Shown here: piece by piece, positions 8,283-18,357 of the stretch
Layout: the number at the start of each line of letters is the position of its first letter
How positions within the stretch are numbered: the stretch's first letter is position 1
NCBI RefSeq assembly: GCF_008085905.1
Contig: NZ_VSFF01000011.1
Span: 124,001-188,000, forward strand
DNA length: 64,000 nt
Source of the DNA: Actinomadura syzygii
Lineage (GTDB): Bacteria > Actinomycetota > Actinomycetes > Streptosporangiales > Streptosporangiaceae
Reading direction: 5' to 3'
Notes under the pieces: model-generated
What the model saw: the letters and a program-made list of their open reading frames with translations, nothing else
Databases searched by the model: none
What the model was told of the DNA's origin: nothing
Made by a program: the position numbers and the translations under genes

Positions 8283-8891
8283 ATGTTCACCGGCATCGTC
8301 GAGGAACTCGGCGAGATCGTGGCGATCGAGACCGCCGGCGACTCGGTCAGGCTCGCGGTCCGCGGCCCGCTCGTCGTCCAGGACGCCGTGCACGGCGCGT
8401 CGATCGCCGTCAACGGCGTCTGTCTCACCGTCGTCGAAGTCAAGGGCGAGATCTTCGCCGCCGACGTCATCAAGGAGACCCTCGACAAGTCGAGCCTCGG
8501 CGCGCTGGAACCCGGGGCGAAGGTCAACCTGGAACGTCCCGTGCGGCTCTCCGACCGGCTCGGCGGGCACCTCGTCCAGGGCCATGTCGACGGCGTCGGC
8601 CGGATCGTGTCCCGGGAGCCGGGGGAGCGGTGGGACGTCGTCACCGTGTCGATGCCCCCGGAGCTGAGCCGCTACCTGGTCGACAAGGGCTCGATCACCG
8701 TGGACGGCATCAGCCTCACCGTGGTGGAGGCCGGGGCGGACCGGTTCAGCGTCGCGCTCATTCCGACGACGCTCGCGCTCACCACGCTCGGCATCAAGCA
8801 GCCGGGCGACCCCGTGAACCTCGAAGTGGACGTCGTCGCCAAGTACGTCGAACGCATGCTGGGCGATCGAACGCCTGGTGATCGGTCGTGA
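8283..8891 (+). CDS. ribE: Riboflavin synthase (alpha chain)
   Basis: Dismutates two molecules of 6,7-dimethyl-8-ribityllumazine to riboflavin. 202 residues starting MFTGIVEELGEI, the near-invariant N terminus of the family. Two lumazine-binding repeats are visible: residues 1-97 with GASIAVNGVCLTVVE, and the second half with GHLVQGHVDGVGRI and GSITVDGISLTVVE. It is first in the operon under the FMN riboswitch. It ends 4 bp inside the next gene (GTGA overlap at 8888-8891). The product of ribH, last gene of the operon, is its substrate. Confidence 0.97.
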   Translation: MFTGIVEELGEIVAIETAGDSVRLAVRGPLVVQDAVHGASIAVNGVCLTVVEVKGEIFAADVIKETLDKSSLGALEPGAKVNLERPVRLSDRLGGHLVQGHVDGVGRIVSREPGERWDVVTVSMPPELSRYLVDKGSITVDGISLTVVEAGADRFSVALIPTTLALTTLGIKQPGDPVNLEVDVVAKYVERMLGDRTPGDRS

Positions 8892-9525
8892 ACTGGCTCG
8901 GCGCCGGGTTCGAGGTCTTCGGCGAGCACGTCCTCTGGACGGACCTCGTCGGGAACATCCTCTCGCTCGCCGTCGTCTGGCTCGCGATGCGCAAGACGCT
9001 GTGGACGTGGCCCGTCCAGTTCGCGGGCGCCCTCCTCCTGCTCGCCGCGTCGCTGCACGCGCACGTCCCGGGGAACGCTCTCAAACAAGTGCTGTTCTGC
9101 GGCCTCGCCGTCTACGGGTGGGCCATGTGGGCTCGCGGACGGCGGCAGGCCCAGGGGCTCGTCGTCCGGCAGGCGACGCCCAAGGAACGCGCCGTCCTCG
9201 TCGCCGCGCTGGCGGTGGGCACTGCCGTGGTCGCCGAGCTGTTCGTCCACCAGGAATGGCTCAAGGTCGCGTGGTCGCCGTGGGCGAACGCCTACATCTT
9301 CGTCGGCAGCGCGGTCGCGACGTTCGCGCAGAGTCGCGCGCTGGTCGACTTCTGGGTGGTCTGGGTCCTCGTCGACCTGGTCGGGGTGCCGCTGGCGCTC
9401 AAGTCCGGGCTGTACGTCTCCGGCGCGGTCTACGGGATCTTCTTCGTGATGGTGATGGTCGGGTTCAGGAACTGGCTCCGGGAGTCCCGGGGCTCGCACG
9501 GCCCAAGGCAGAAGGCGGTGACCGC

Positions 9526-9529
<4 letters not shown>
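8888..9529 (+). CDS. ribM: PnuC-family vitamin transporter, probably riboflavin (RibM type)
   Basis: 213-residue integral membrane protein with about seven hydrophobic segments; GTG start overlapping the ribE stop. It belongs to the PnuC family (conserved WxxW-type region WLKVAWSPWANAYIF and the C-terminal YVSGAVYGIFFVMVMVGFRNW). PnuC proteins take up nicotinamide riboside, but in actinobacteria the member placed between ribE and ribBA under an RFN element is RibM, shown in Streptomyces davawensis and Corynebacterium to carry riboflavin. The operon order here matches that one gene for gene, so riboflavin is the likely substrate. Transport by facilitated diffusion with intracellular trapping as FMN is known for the family, not visible here. 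Confidence 0.85.
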
Positions 9530-10796
<1,267 letters not shown>

Positions 10797-10800
<4 letters not shown>

Positions 10801-11303
10801 GCGGCGCGGGACGCCCCGAGGACATCACCGTCGACGCTTCCGGCGTCACGCTCGGGATCGTCTGCACCCGCTGGCACGGGAAGATCACCGACCAGCTGCT
10901 GGAGCGGTCCCTGGCGGCGGCGAAGGCGTGCGGCGTCGACCAGCCGGTCGTCGCCCGCGTCGCGGGCGCCCTGGAGTTGCCCGTGGTGGCGCAGCAGCTC
11001 GCCCGCGATCTCGACGCGGTGGTCTGCCTCGGCGCCGTGATCCGGGGGGCGACCGCGCACTTCGACTACGTCTGCGACTCCGTGACCGCGGGCGTGACGC
11101 GCATCGCGCTGGACGAGTCGACTCCGGTGGGCAACGGGGTCCTCACGTGTGACACCATTGAGCAGGCGATCGAACGCAGCGGGCTGCCGGGCAGCTCCGA
11201 GGACAAGGGATGGGAGGCGACTGTGGCCGCACTCGACACGGCACTGACCCTGCGAGGTCTGCGGCATCACGGTCACGCCGGACACGGCTTGGAGCATATG
11301 TAG
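10797..11303 (+). CDS. ribH: 6,7-dimethyl-8-ribityllumazine synthase
   Basis: Condenses the four-carbon and pyrimidine intermediates to the lumazine that RibE uses. 168 residues, ATG 10797 overlapping the ribBA stop. Family blocks: CTRWHGKITDQLLERSL, the ligand loop GALELPVVAQQLA, GAVIRGATAHFDYVCDS (with the catalytic His in TAHF) and STPVGNGVLTCDT. The usual oligomer is a 60-subunit shell or pentamer. The last codons CATATGTAG lie inside a 42-bp segment that is duplicated directly downstream. The deaminase/reductase gene ribD is not in this operon and must be elsewhere. Confidence 0.97.
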
Positions 11304-11378
11304 GGGTCCAGGGGCTCCGCCCCTGAATGACTCGCGCATATGTAGGGGTCCAGGGGCTCTGCTCCTGACTGACTCTCG
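11295..11378 (+). repeat. 42-bp direct duplication covering the ribH stop codon, with a G-rich hairpin in each copy
   Basis: Copy 1 is 11295-11336 and copy 2 is 11337-11378, 38 of 42 positions identical. Both contain CATATGTAG (last two codons and stop of ribH) followed by AGGGGTCCAGGGGCTC. In copy 1 CAGGGGC and GCCCCTG pair perfectly around TCC (11310-11326); copy 2 has two C-to-T changes in the 3' arm. No U-run follows. They may serve as ends of the rib transcript or belong to the dispersed G-rich palindromes of this window. Confidence 0.85.
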
Positions 11379-11430
11379 CTCCGGTTCTCCGGATGGAATC
11401 CCGTACCAATCCTCATCGAAAGGCGTTTCC

Positions 11431-12306
11431 GTGCTGTCACTCGTCCTGCCCAAGGGGTCGCTGGAGAAGGCGACCATGCAGTTGTTCGACGCGGCCGATC
11501 TCACCGTCCAGCGGGCGTCGGACCGCGACTACCGCGCGTCCATCGACGACCCGCGGATCGACCGCGTCCGGGTGCTGCGCCCGCAGGAGATCCCGACCTA
11601 CCTCGAACAGGGCCTGTTCGACCTCGGCATCACCGGCCGCGACTGGATCACCGAGACCGACTCGGACGTGGTGAGCCTCGGCGAGCTCAAGTACTCCAAG
11701 GCGACGTCCAACCCGGTCCGCGTGATCATGGCGGTGCCGGACGGCGCGCCCTGGCAGCGGGTGTCCGACCTGCCGGAGGGCGTGCGGATCTCCACCGAGT
11801 TCCCGGCGATGACGAAGCGGTTCCTCGACAAGCACGGCGTGAAGGCGAAGGTCGTCCCGTCCTACGGCGCGACCGAGGCGAAGGTGCCCGACATCGTGGA
11901 CGTGATCGTCGACCTCACCGAGACGGGCTCCTCGCTGCGCAAGAACGGCCTGCGCATCCTCGACACGCTCCTGACGAGCTACACCGAGCTGGTCGCCAAC
12001 CGCGAGGCGTACGAGGACACCGAGAAGCGCGCCGCGATGGAGGACATCGCCCTCCTGCTGCAGGGCGTCATCCGCGCGCGGGGCAACGTCCTGCTGAAGC
12101 TGAACGTCGCGCAGGCCGACCTGAAGAACGTGCTGGACATCATGCCGTCGATGTCGTCGCCGACGGTGACGTCACTGGCGGGCGGGGAGTCGAACGCGGT
12201 GGAGTCGGTGGTCGCCAAGCGCGGCGTCAACACGCTGATCCCGGCGCTGAAGGCGGCGGGCGCGCACGACATCCTCGAAATCCCCATCGCCAAGATCGTC
12301 GACTGA
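11431..12306 (+). CDS. hisG: ATP phosphoribosyltransferase, long form
   Basis: First step of histidine synthesis, joining ATP and PRPP. 291 residues, so the long, self-contained form with a C-terminal regulatory (histidine-binding) domain from about residue 212 and no need for HisZ. Typical blocks: LPKGSLEKATMQLF at the start, GLFDLGITGRDWI, and the PRPP loop region VDVIVDLTETGSSLRKNGL. GTG at 11431 has AAAGG 7 nt before it. In many actinomycetes hisE (phosphoribosyl-ATP pyrophosphatase) lies between ribH and hisG; here that place holds only 127 bp of duplicated sequence, so hisE must be elsewhere. Confidence 0.96.
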   Translation: MLSLVLPKGSLEKATMQLFDAADLTVQRASDRDYRASIDDPRIDRVRVLRPQEIPTYLEQGLFDLGITGRDWITETDSDVVSLGELKYSKATSNPVRVIMAVPDGAPWQRVSDLPEGVRISTEFPAMTKRFLDKHGVKAKVVPSYGATEAKVPDIVDVIVDLTETGSSLRKNGLRILDTLLTSYTELVANREAYEDTEKRAAMEDIALLLQGVIRARGNVLLKLNVAQADLKNVLDIMPSMSSPTVTSLAGGESNAVESVVAKRGVNTLIPALKAAGAHDILEIPIAKIVD

Positions 12307-12317
12307 GCCGGGGCGCG

Positions 12318-12782
12318 TTGACCGAACAGAGATCGTCGAGCGAGCCGCCGGCGCTGCCGACCGTCTGGCGGCCCCGCACCACGCGGCTCGTCGCCTACCT
12401 CACGGCGGGCGTGATCATGCTGGGCCTGATCGCGCTCGCCGTGCTGGTGGCGCCGCAGTTCAAGCTGTTCGACCGCGTCCTGATCGTCGGGTTCGGGGTG
12501 TTCATCGGGTGGGTGCTGCACATGCTCGCCCGGTGCCGCGTGACGGCCGACGAGTCGGGCCTGACGGTGGTGAACGCGTTCCGCACCCGCCGCCTCGAAT
12601 GGCCCGAGGTGCTCGGCGTCTCCATGACCGTCGGCGACCCGTGGCCGACGCTCGACCTGGCGGACGGCACGTCCCTCGGCGCGATGGGCATCAACGGCGC
12701 CGAGAAGACGCTGGCCGCCCGCCAGCTCACCGAGCTGCGCGCTCTGCTGCACGCCCGCGGCGAGGCGCCCGACCCGGCCTGA
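12318..12782 (+). CDS. Small membrane protein with PH-like domain
   Basis: 154 residues, TTG start at 12318, 11 bp after hisG and in the same direction. Two adjacent transmembrane helices (about residues 24-46 and 52-72) are followed by a short beta-rich domain, VTADESGLTVVNAFRTRRLEWPEVLGVSM, of the bacterial PH type found in small actinobacterial membrane proteins. A gene of this kind following hisG is common in actinomycetes; its function is not known. The N terminus (TEQRSSSEPPALPTVWRPR) is polar and probably cytosolic. It converges with the minus-strand gene that follows after 12 bp. Confidence 0.75.
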   Translation: MTEQRSSSEPPALPTVWRPRTTRLVAYLTAGVIMLGLIALAVLVAPQFKLFDRVLIVGFGVFIGWVLHMLARCRVTADESGLTVVNAFRTRRLEWPEVLGVSMTVGDPWPTLDLADGTSLGAMGINGAEKTLAARQLTELRALLHARGEAPDPA

Positions 12783-12794
12783 CCGGTCGGATGC

Positions 12795-13433
12795 TCAAAG
12801 GGCGGTCAGCAGCGTGACGGTCCCGGCGGTGATCAGGGCGGCGGCCCACAGCCGGTCGAGGTTGAACCAGGCCCGGCGCAGGATCGCCAGCCCGACGACC
12901 TCGTAGACGACGACGGCGATGACGCCCGCGACGGTGAACATCGCCAGCGTGTGCACGGCGGTCACGAACACTCCGGTGGACAGCGCGCTGCCGGACGACG
13001 CCGCCAGCCCGTGGTCGTGGCCCGCCGGGGCCGTCCCCGTCGAGGTGAGCACGGGAAGCAGCATCAGCCCGGCGCCGTGCACCGACGACATCAGGAACGA
13101 CCATCCGGCGAGCTGCCACAGCGAGATCCGCATGCCGACCCAGCGGAAGTGGCGCTTGGACAGCAACTGCCACAGGCCGAACGCGACGAGCACCGCGCCG
13201 CCGCCGATCGCGACGCCCTGCGTCGCGACGACCGAGCTGGTCAGCGTGATGAGGACGGCGACGGCGCCGACGGACGCGGCGTGGCCCGCGGCGATCGCGG
13301 GAAGCGACTGCAGGACGAGCGAGCGGCTCCGCTCCTGGAAGCCGCGGGCCACCGCGAACAGCCAGCCCATGGCGGGGTTCAGCCCGTGGAACGCGCCGAG
13401 CGCCACGAGGGCGGCGAGCGAGCCGTCGGTCAC
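12795..13433 (-). CDS. Six-helix membrane protein, unknown function, in a sulfur-oxidation operon
   Basis: 212 residues from GTG (13433), overlapping the stop of the methanethiol oxidase gene by 4 bp. About six transmembrane segments. Several motifs place His and Gly inside or at the ends of helices: GAFHGLNPAMGWLFAV, AIAAGHAASVG, SSVHGAGLMLLPV, and AVHTLAMFTVAG, with a His-rich loop GHDHG. That arrangement recalls small metal or anion permeases (NicO or TauE-like in look), but I cannot assign a family. Translational coupling to the copper-type methanethiol oxidase suggests metal supply or export of a sulfur product. The function is inferred from context only. Confidence 0.7.
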   Translation of the reverse strand: MTDGSLAALVALGAFHGLNPAMGWLFAVARGFQERSRSLVLQSLPAIAAGHAASVGAVAVLITLTSSVVATQGVAIGGGAVLVAFGLWQLLSKRHFRWVGMRISLWQLAGWSFLMSSVHGAGLMLLPVLTSTGTAPAGHDHGLAASSGSALSTGVFVTAVHTLAMFTVAGVIAVVVYEVVGLAILRRAWFNLDRLWAAALITAGTVTLLTAL

Positions 13434-14830
13434 GGGTAGCAGTACGAGTCCGAGGACGCGTCCCCGCCCTGCAACCGCGTCTGGTGCGGGCGCAGGCCCC
13501 GGAAGTCGTCCCCGTGGGGGAAGAACCGCTCGTCGAACGCGAACCCGTCCGCCGTGGAGTCGAGCTTCGCCATCCACGCGCCGACGCCGTCCGGGTAGAA
13601 CTGGTCGTCCCAGGCGCCGTACAGCGAGTTGGTGACGTAGACGCGCTTGCCGTCGCGGCTGACCTCGACCATCTGTGGCCCGCCGGCGAGACGCTGATCG
13701 GGTGCGGCGGGGTGCGGCGTGCGGTTCACGATGCCGCCGATCCGCACCGAACCCGCCTCCACCGGGTTGAACGGGTCGCTGACGTCGTAGCGCTTCAGCT
13801 CGCCCGTGCCCCAGCAGGAGACGTACAGCCACTGGTCGTCCACGGACAGGTCGATGTCGGTGACGAGGGGAGGCACCGCCCCGAACGGCTGGATCACCGG
13901 CGGCAGGTCGGCGGCGTCGGCGGGCTCGGCCGGGATGGTGATGACCTTCTTCGCCGCCCAGGCGTCGCCGTCGCGGTGCCACACCCACACCGAGGCCGAC
14001 AGGTCCTCGACGCTGACGACCACGCCCACGAACCCGTACTGCTTGGTCGGGTCGTGCGCCGGACGGAGTTCCAGCACCATCTGGTGCTCGTCGCCGAGGT
14101 CCACGGTCTGGACGTGCTTGCGCTTGCGCAGGTCGAAGAAGTTCAGCGAGTGCCCGTACTTGCGGCCGAGCAGCAGCTCGCCGACGACGCCGTCCTCGAC
14201 CATCGACGGCGTGCCCCACTCCGACGACACGAGCACGTCGTGCGCGATGTGCCACCAGGCGTCGTAGGCGTAGTACTGCGGGCCGCGGTCGACCTCCCAG
14301 CGTCCGAGCACCTCGAACGAGGAGTGGTCGAGCAGGGCGATGCCGCCCGGCCCCTCCTCGCCGTTCGCGCCGCCGAGCGCCGTCAGGTACAGGCCCTCCG
14401 GCCCGCAGTGGACGGTGTGCGGGCGCGAGTACCCGGCGCGCTTGGCCAGCTCGTCCGGCTCCAGGATCTTGACGATCTTGGGCGCGGTCGGGTCGTCCTT
14501 CGTGTCGATCACGTAGACCCTGGACGACCGCAGCCCCGGGACGATCAGGTACCGCCGCTCCACGTGCGGGTGCGGCGAGCCGGGGCACAGCGCGCTGCTG
14601 CACGCGTTCCAGCCGAAGTGGTGCAGCTCGTCACCGAGATAGGGCAGGTCGGTCCAGCCGACCACGGAGCCGTAGGAGCCGGAGCCCGGATCGACGTCCA
14701 GCACGGCGATCGCGTCCGGTTTCTCGGCCGCCCGGTCGAAGGCGGCGACGTACGCCAGCTTCTCGGCGGGGGCGGACGCGGCGTCGCGCGGCGAGGCGTA
14801 GAAGGTCGGGTCCGGCTTCCACAGTGCCAT
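13430..14830 (-). CDS. Methanethiol oxidase / selenium-binding protein 56 family
   Basis: 466 residues, standard for SBP56 beta-propellers, starting MALWKPDPTFYASPRDA. Family blocks: FGWNACSSALCPGSPHPHVERRY (shown in part), SRPHTVHCGPEGLYLTALG with the metal-binding His/Cys segment, WHIAHDVLVSSEWGTP, YGHSLNFFDLRKRKHVQT, and the C-terminal DGKRVYVTNSLYGAWDDQFYP. Bacterial members (MtoX) oxidise methanethiol to formaldehyde, hydrogen sulfide and peroxide using copper; others have no proven role. The sulfite-oxidase-type gene 22 bp upstream favours a sulfur-compound role. Unlike secreted MtoX no clear signal peptide is seen, so it is probably cytosolic. Confidence 0.9.
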   Translation of the reverse strand: MALWKPDPTFYASPRDAASAPAEKLAYVAAFDRAAEKPDAIAVLDVDPGSGSYGSVVGWTDLPYLGDELHHFGWNACSSALCPGSPHPHVERRYLIVPGLRSSRVYVIDTKDDPTAPKIVKILEPDELAKRAGYSRPHTVHCGPEGLYLTALGGANGEEGPGGIALLDHSSFEVLGRWEVDRGPQYYAYDAWWHIAHDVLVSSEWGTPSMVEDGVVGELLLGRKYGHSLNFFDLRKRKHVQTVDLGDEHQMVLELRPAHDPTKQYGFVGVVVSVEDLSASVWVWHRDGDAWAAKKVITIPAEPADAADLPPVIQPFGAVPPLVTDIDLSVDDQWLYVSCWGTGELKRYDVSDPFNPVEAGSVRIGGIVNRTPHPAAPDQRLAGGPQMVEVSRDGKRVYVTNSLYGAWDDQFYPDGVGAWMAKLDSTADGFAFDERFFPHGDDFRGLRPHQTRLQGGDASSDSYCYP

Positions 14831-14852
14831 TGGGGTCCTTTCAGACGAGTTT

Positions 14853-16175
14853 TCAGACGAGCGTGACCGGGTGCCGTACGACGGCGCCGAACAGATAGCC
14901 GAGCGTGTTGAAGGGGACGGTCGCGGGCTGCGCCGCGCCGGTCTCGTCGGTGGCCCGCGCGAGCAGCTCGTACCGGCCGGGGCGCCGCGGATGCCACGGG
15001 AACTCCCAGCGGACCCAGCCGCGCGGGTTCGGGTGCCGGTCGAGGGCCCGCGCGGGGCGCCACGTCCGGCCGCCGTCGTCGCTGACCTCGACGCGCCGCA
15101 CCCGCCCGTTGCCCGACCAGGACCGGCCGTGCAGGACGTGACGGCGCGCCGCCGGGAGCGTCCCGTCCCAGGGCAGCTCGAACGCGGACTTGACGTTCAT
15201 GCGGGTCAGCGGCGCCGTCCCGCCCTCCGGGTAGGTCGGGCCGAACAGGCGGTAGTAGCGCGTGTTCCACGGCGAGTAGAGCGGTTCGTCGGACACCTGG
15301 ATGTCGCCGAGCCATTTGATGGACGCGATGCCCACCCACGACGGCACCACCAGGCGGACGGGGTGGCCGTGGTCGGGCGGCAGCGGGGCGCCGTTCATCT
15401 CGTAGGCGAGCAGCACGTCCTTCATCGCCTTCGCGACGGGAAGGGGTCGCCGCACGCGGCCGAGGTTCTCGCCCTTGTCCACGTAGTCAGCGTCCAACCC
15501 GCGGGGCATGATGTCCACGGCCGCGCGGGTAATACCTGCGCGCCGCAGCACCGCCGACAGCCGGACCCCGCGCCACCGCGCGACGCCCACCGCGCCGAGT
15601 CTCCACGGCGTCCCGGAGACCTGCTGCCCCTGCTGGGACGAGTAGAAGCCGCGCCCGTTGCCCGTACATTCGATGAACGACGTGATGGTCTCGGAGCGGA
15701 AACCGAGGAGGTCGTCGTAGGACAACTCGATCGGACGGTCCTCGCCCGGCGACCCCGCGAGGCCGGTGCCCCACAGTTTCAGCCGCCACGTCCGCGCGTC
15801 GATCAGCGGCGTGGACACGTGGTTGCGGACGAAGAAGCGGTCGACGGGGGTGAGGTCGCCGATCCCGCGCATGGCCTCCCAGCGGGTCTCGGCGTTCGTC
15901 CCGTGCTCGATGAACAGCTCCGGCGGCAGCGGCTTGACGATCCCGGTCGCGGCCGCCGTCGTGAACGGGGTGGCGCGCGGAGCCGTGAACGAGGCCGCGA
16001 CCGGGGCGGCCGCCGCCGGGGCGGGGCGCAGCGCGGCGGGCAGCGCCCCGCCGAGCCCCGCGGTCAACCCGGCGCCCGCCGACAGGCGCAGCAGCCCGCG
16101 CCGGGACGGGTCGCGCAACCGCTCGTAGGTCGCCTCGTCGGTCAGGTCGGGATCGTTCCCGTCACCGGTTCGCAT
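14853..16175 (-). CDS. Molybdopterin-dependent sulfite-oxidase-family enzyme with Tat signal
   Basis: 440 residues from ATG 16175 (MRTGDGNDPDL). A TTG-like earlier reading at 16211 would add 12 residues of no value. A twin-arginine motif, DPSRRGLLRLSAGAGL, is followed by a hydrophobic stretch ending in an Ala-rich cleavage region, so the enzyme should be folded with cofactor and exported. The Moco domain shows the pterin-binding FVRNHVSTP block and the cysteine ligand of molybdenum in SFIECTGNGRGF. The C-terminal dimerisation domain (about 320-430) contains RRVEVSDDGGRTWRPA. Likely reaction is oxidation of sulfite or another small oxyanion or sulfoxide; substrate unproven. First gene of a three-gene operon with the methanethiol oxidase. 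Confidence 0.92.
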   Translation of the reverse strand: MRTGDGNDPDLTDEATYERLRDPSRRGLLRLSAGAGLTAGLGGALPAALRPAPAAAAPVAASFTAPRATPFTTAAATGIVKPLPPELFIEHGTNAETRWEAMRGIGDLTPVDRFFVRNHVSTPLIDARTWRLKLWGTGLAGSPGEDRPIELSYDDLLGFRSETITSFIECTGNGRGFYSSQQGQQVSGTPWRLGAVGVARWRGVRLSAVLRRAGITRAAVDIMPRGLDADYVDKGENLGRVRRPLPVAKAMKDVLLAYEMNGAPLPPDHGHPVRLVVPSWVGIASIKWLGDIQVSDEPLYSPWNTRYYRLFGPTYPEGGTAPLTRMNVKSAFELPWDGTLPAARRHVLHGRSWSGNGRVRRVEVSDDGGRTWRPARALDRHPNPRGWVRWEFPWHPRRPGRYELLARATDETGAAQPATVPFNTLGYLFGAVVRHPVTLV

Positions 16176-16305
16176 GGCTCCAATGCTCTGCGTCGCGACC
16201 GGTAAAGTCAACTTTCCCTACTGTTTTGCCATGCTTTTGCCGGAGGGGGGAGCCGGCCGCGAAAACGCAAGGCCCGGCGGCGTTTCCGTGGCATCCCGGG
16301 CTGAG

Positions 16306-16311
16306 TAGCCT
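16306..16311 (+). promoter_or_regulatory. -10 box of a leaderless promoter for the coxD-like gene
   Basis: TAGCCT with 7 nt to the GTG start, the spacing expected when transcription begins at the start codon. The same hexamer and spacing recur before the SseB-like gene at 52.7 kb. Confidence 0.55.
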
Positions 16312-16318
16312 GAGAGCC

Positions 16319-17221
<903 letters not shown>

Positions 17222-17226
17222 GCCCG

Positions 17227-18357
17227 ATGCGGCGGGACGTCACCGAGACGATGGTCGGGTTCGCCCGGACGGTCCGCGCCGCGGGCGGCGCCGCCGACCC
17301 CGAGCGGGTGCAGGCGATGCTGGCCGCGCTCGACCACCTCGACGTCCTCGACCCGAACGACGTGTACTGGGCCGGGCGGCTCACGCTGTGCGCCGACCCC
17401 GCCGACCTCGCCCGCTACGACCGCTGCTTCGCCGCGTACTTCTCCGGCGCGACCGTCCGTCCGGGCCGCCGCCCGCCGCCCGTGGTCGTCCGGCGGACGG
17501 CGCTTCCCGACCCCGGCGCGGAGGACGGCGGGGACGGCGACGGCGAGGTCAAGGCGGCTACGGCCAGCACCATCGAGGTGCTCCGCGACCGCGACGTCGC
17601 GCGGCTGACGGCGGCCGAGCGCGCCGAGGTCGCGCGGCTGATCGCGGTGCTGGACGCGGGCGCCGAGCGCCGCAGGTCCCGCCGGTTCGCGCCCGCGCCC
17701 ACCGGACGGCTCGACCCGGCGCGGACCGTCCGGGAGACGCTGCGGCGCGGCGGCGAGACGTCCCTGCTGCGCCGCCGCGCGCACCGCACGCGCCCGCGCC
17801 GCGTCGTGCTGATCGTCGACGTCAGCGGCTCGATGAGCCCCTACGCCGACGCGCTGCTCCGGTTCGCGCACGCCGCCGCCCGCTCCGGCGGGCGCGGCGT
17901 GGAGGTGTTCAGCGTCGGCACACGGCTGACCCGGCTGACCCGCGAGCTGCGCCACCGCGACCCGGACGCGGCGATGGCGGCGGCGTCGGCGGCCGTCCCG
18001 GACTGGAGCGGCGGCACCCGGCTCGGCGCGGAGCTGAAGGAGTTCCTCGACCGGTTCGGGCAGCGCGGCCTCGCCCGCGGCGCGGTCGTCGTGATCGCCT
18101 CGGACGGCTGGGAGCGCGGCGACGCGGCCCTGCTCGGCGAGCAGACGGCCCGGCTGCGGCGGCTCGCGCACCGGGTGGTGTGGGCGAACCCGCACAAGGC
18201 GCGGCCCGGTTACGAGCCGCTCACGGCGGGCATGGCGGCGGCGCTGCCGCACGTGGACGACTTCACGTCCGGGCACAGCCTCGCCGCGCTGGAGGAGCTG
18301 GCCCGCCTCGTCGCCGGCGGCCGCGGCGCCCGGAAGGGGAGGAGCGCACATGCGTGA
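17227..18357 (+). CDS. vWA-domain protein (CoxE-like)
   Basis: 376 residues from ATG 17227; a GTG at 17218 overlapping the previous stop would add three residues and is equally possible. The C-terminal half holds a von Willebrand A domain with an intact MIDAS motif, VLIVDVSGSMSPYAD (about residues 196-210), and the Thr/Asp parts in DWSGGTRLGAELKEFL and IASDGWERGD. The N-terminal half is the helical CoxE region (RDVTETMVGFARTVRAAGG). It acts with the AAA ATPase encoded just upstream in activation of a molybdenum hydroxylase. Its last 8 bp overlap xdhC. Confidence 0.88.
   Translation: MRRDVTETMVGFARTVRAAGGAADPERVQAMLAALDHLDVLDPNDVYWAGRLTLCADPADLARYDRCFAAYFSGATVRPGRRPPPVVVRRTALPDPGAEDGGDGDGEVKAATASTIEVLRDRDVARLTAAERAEVARLIAVLDAGAERRRSRRFAPAPTGRLDPARTVRETLRRGGETSLLRRRAHRTRPRRVVLIVDVSGSMSPYADALLRFAHAAARSGGRGVEVFSVGTRLTRLTRELRHRDPDAAMAAASAAVPDWSGGTRLGAELKEFLDRFGQRGLARGAVVVIASDGWERGDAALLGEQTARLRRLAHRVVWANPHKARPGYEPLTAGMAAALPHVDDFTSGHSLAALEELARLVAGGRGARKGRSAHA

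Noticed and set aside
11308..11368. Rho-independent terminators after ribH
   Set aside because: The hairpins are strong but no T-run follows and the second copy is mispaired; recorded as repeats rather than terminators.
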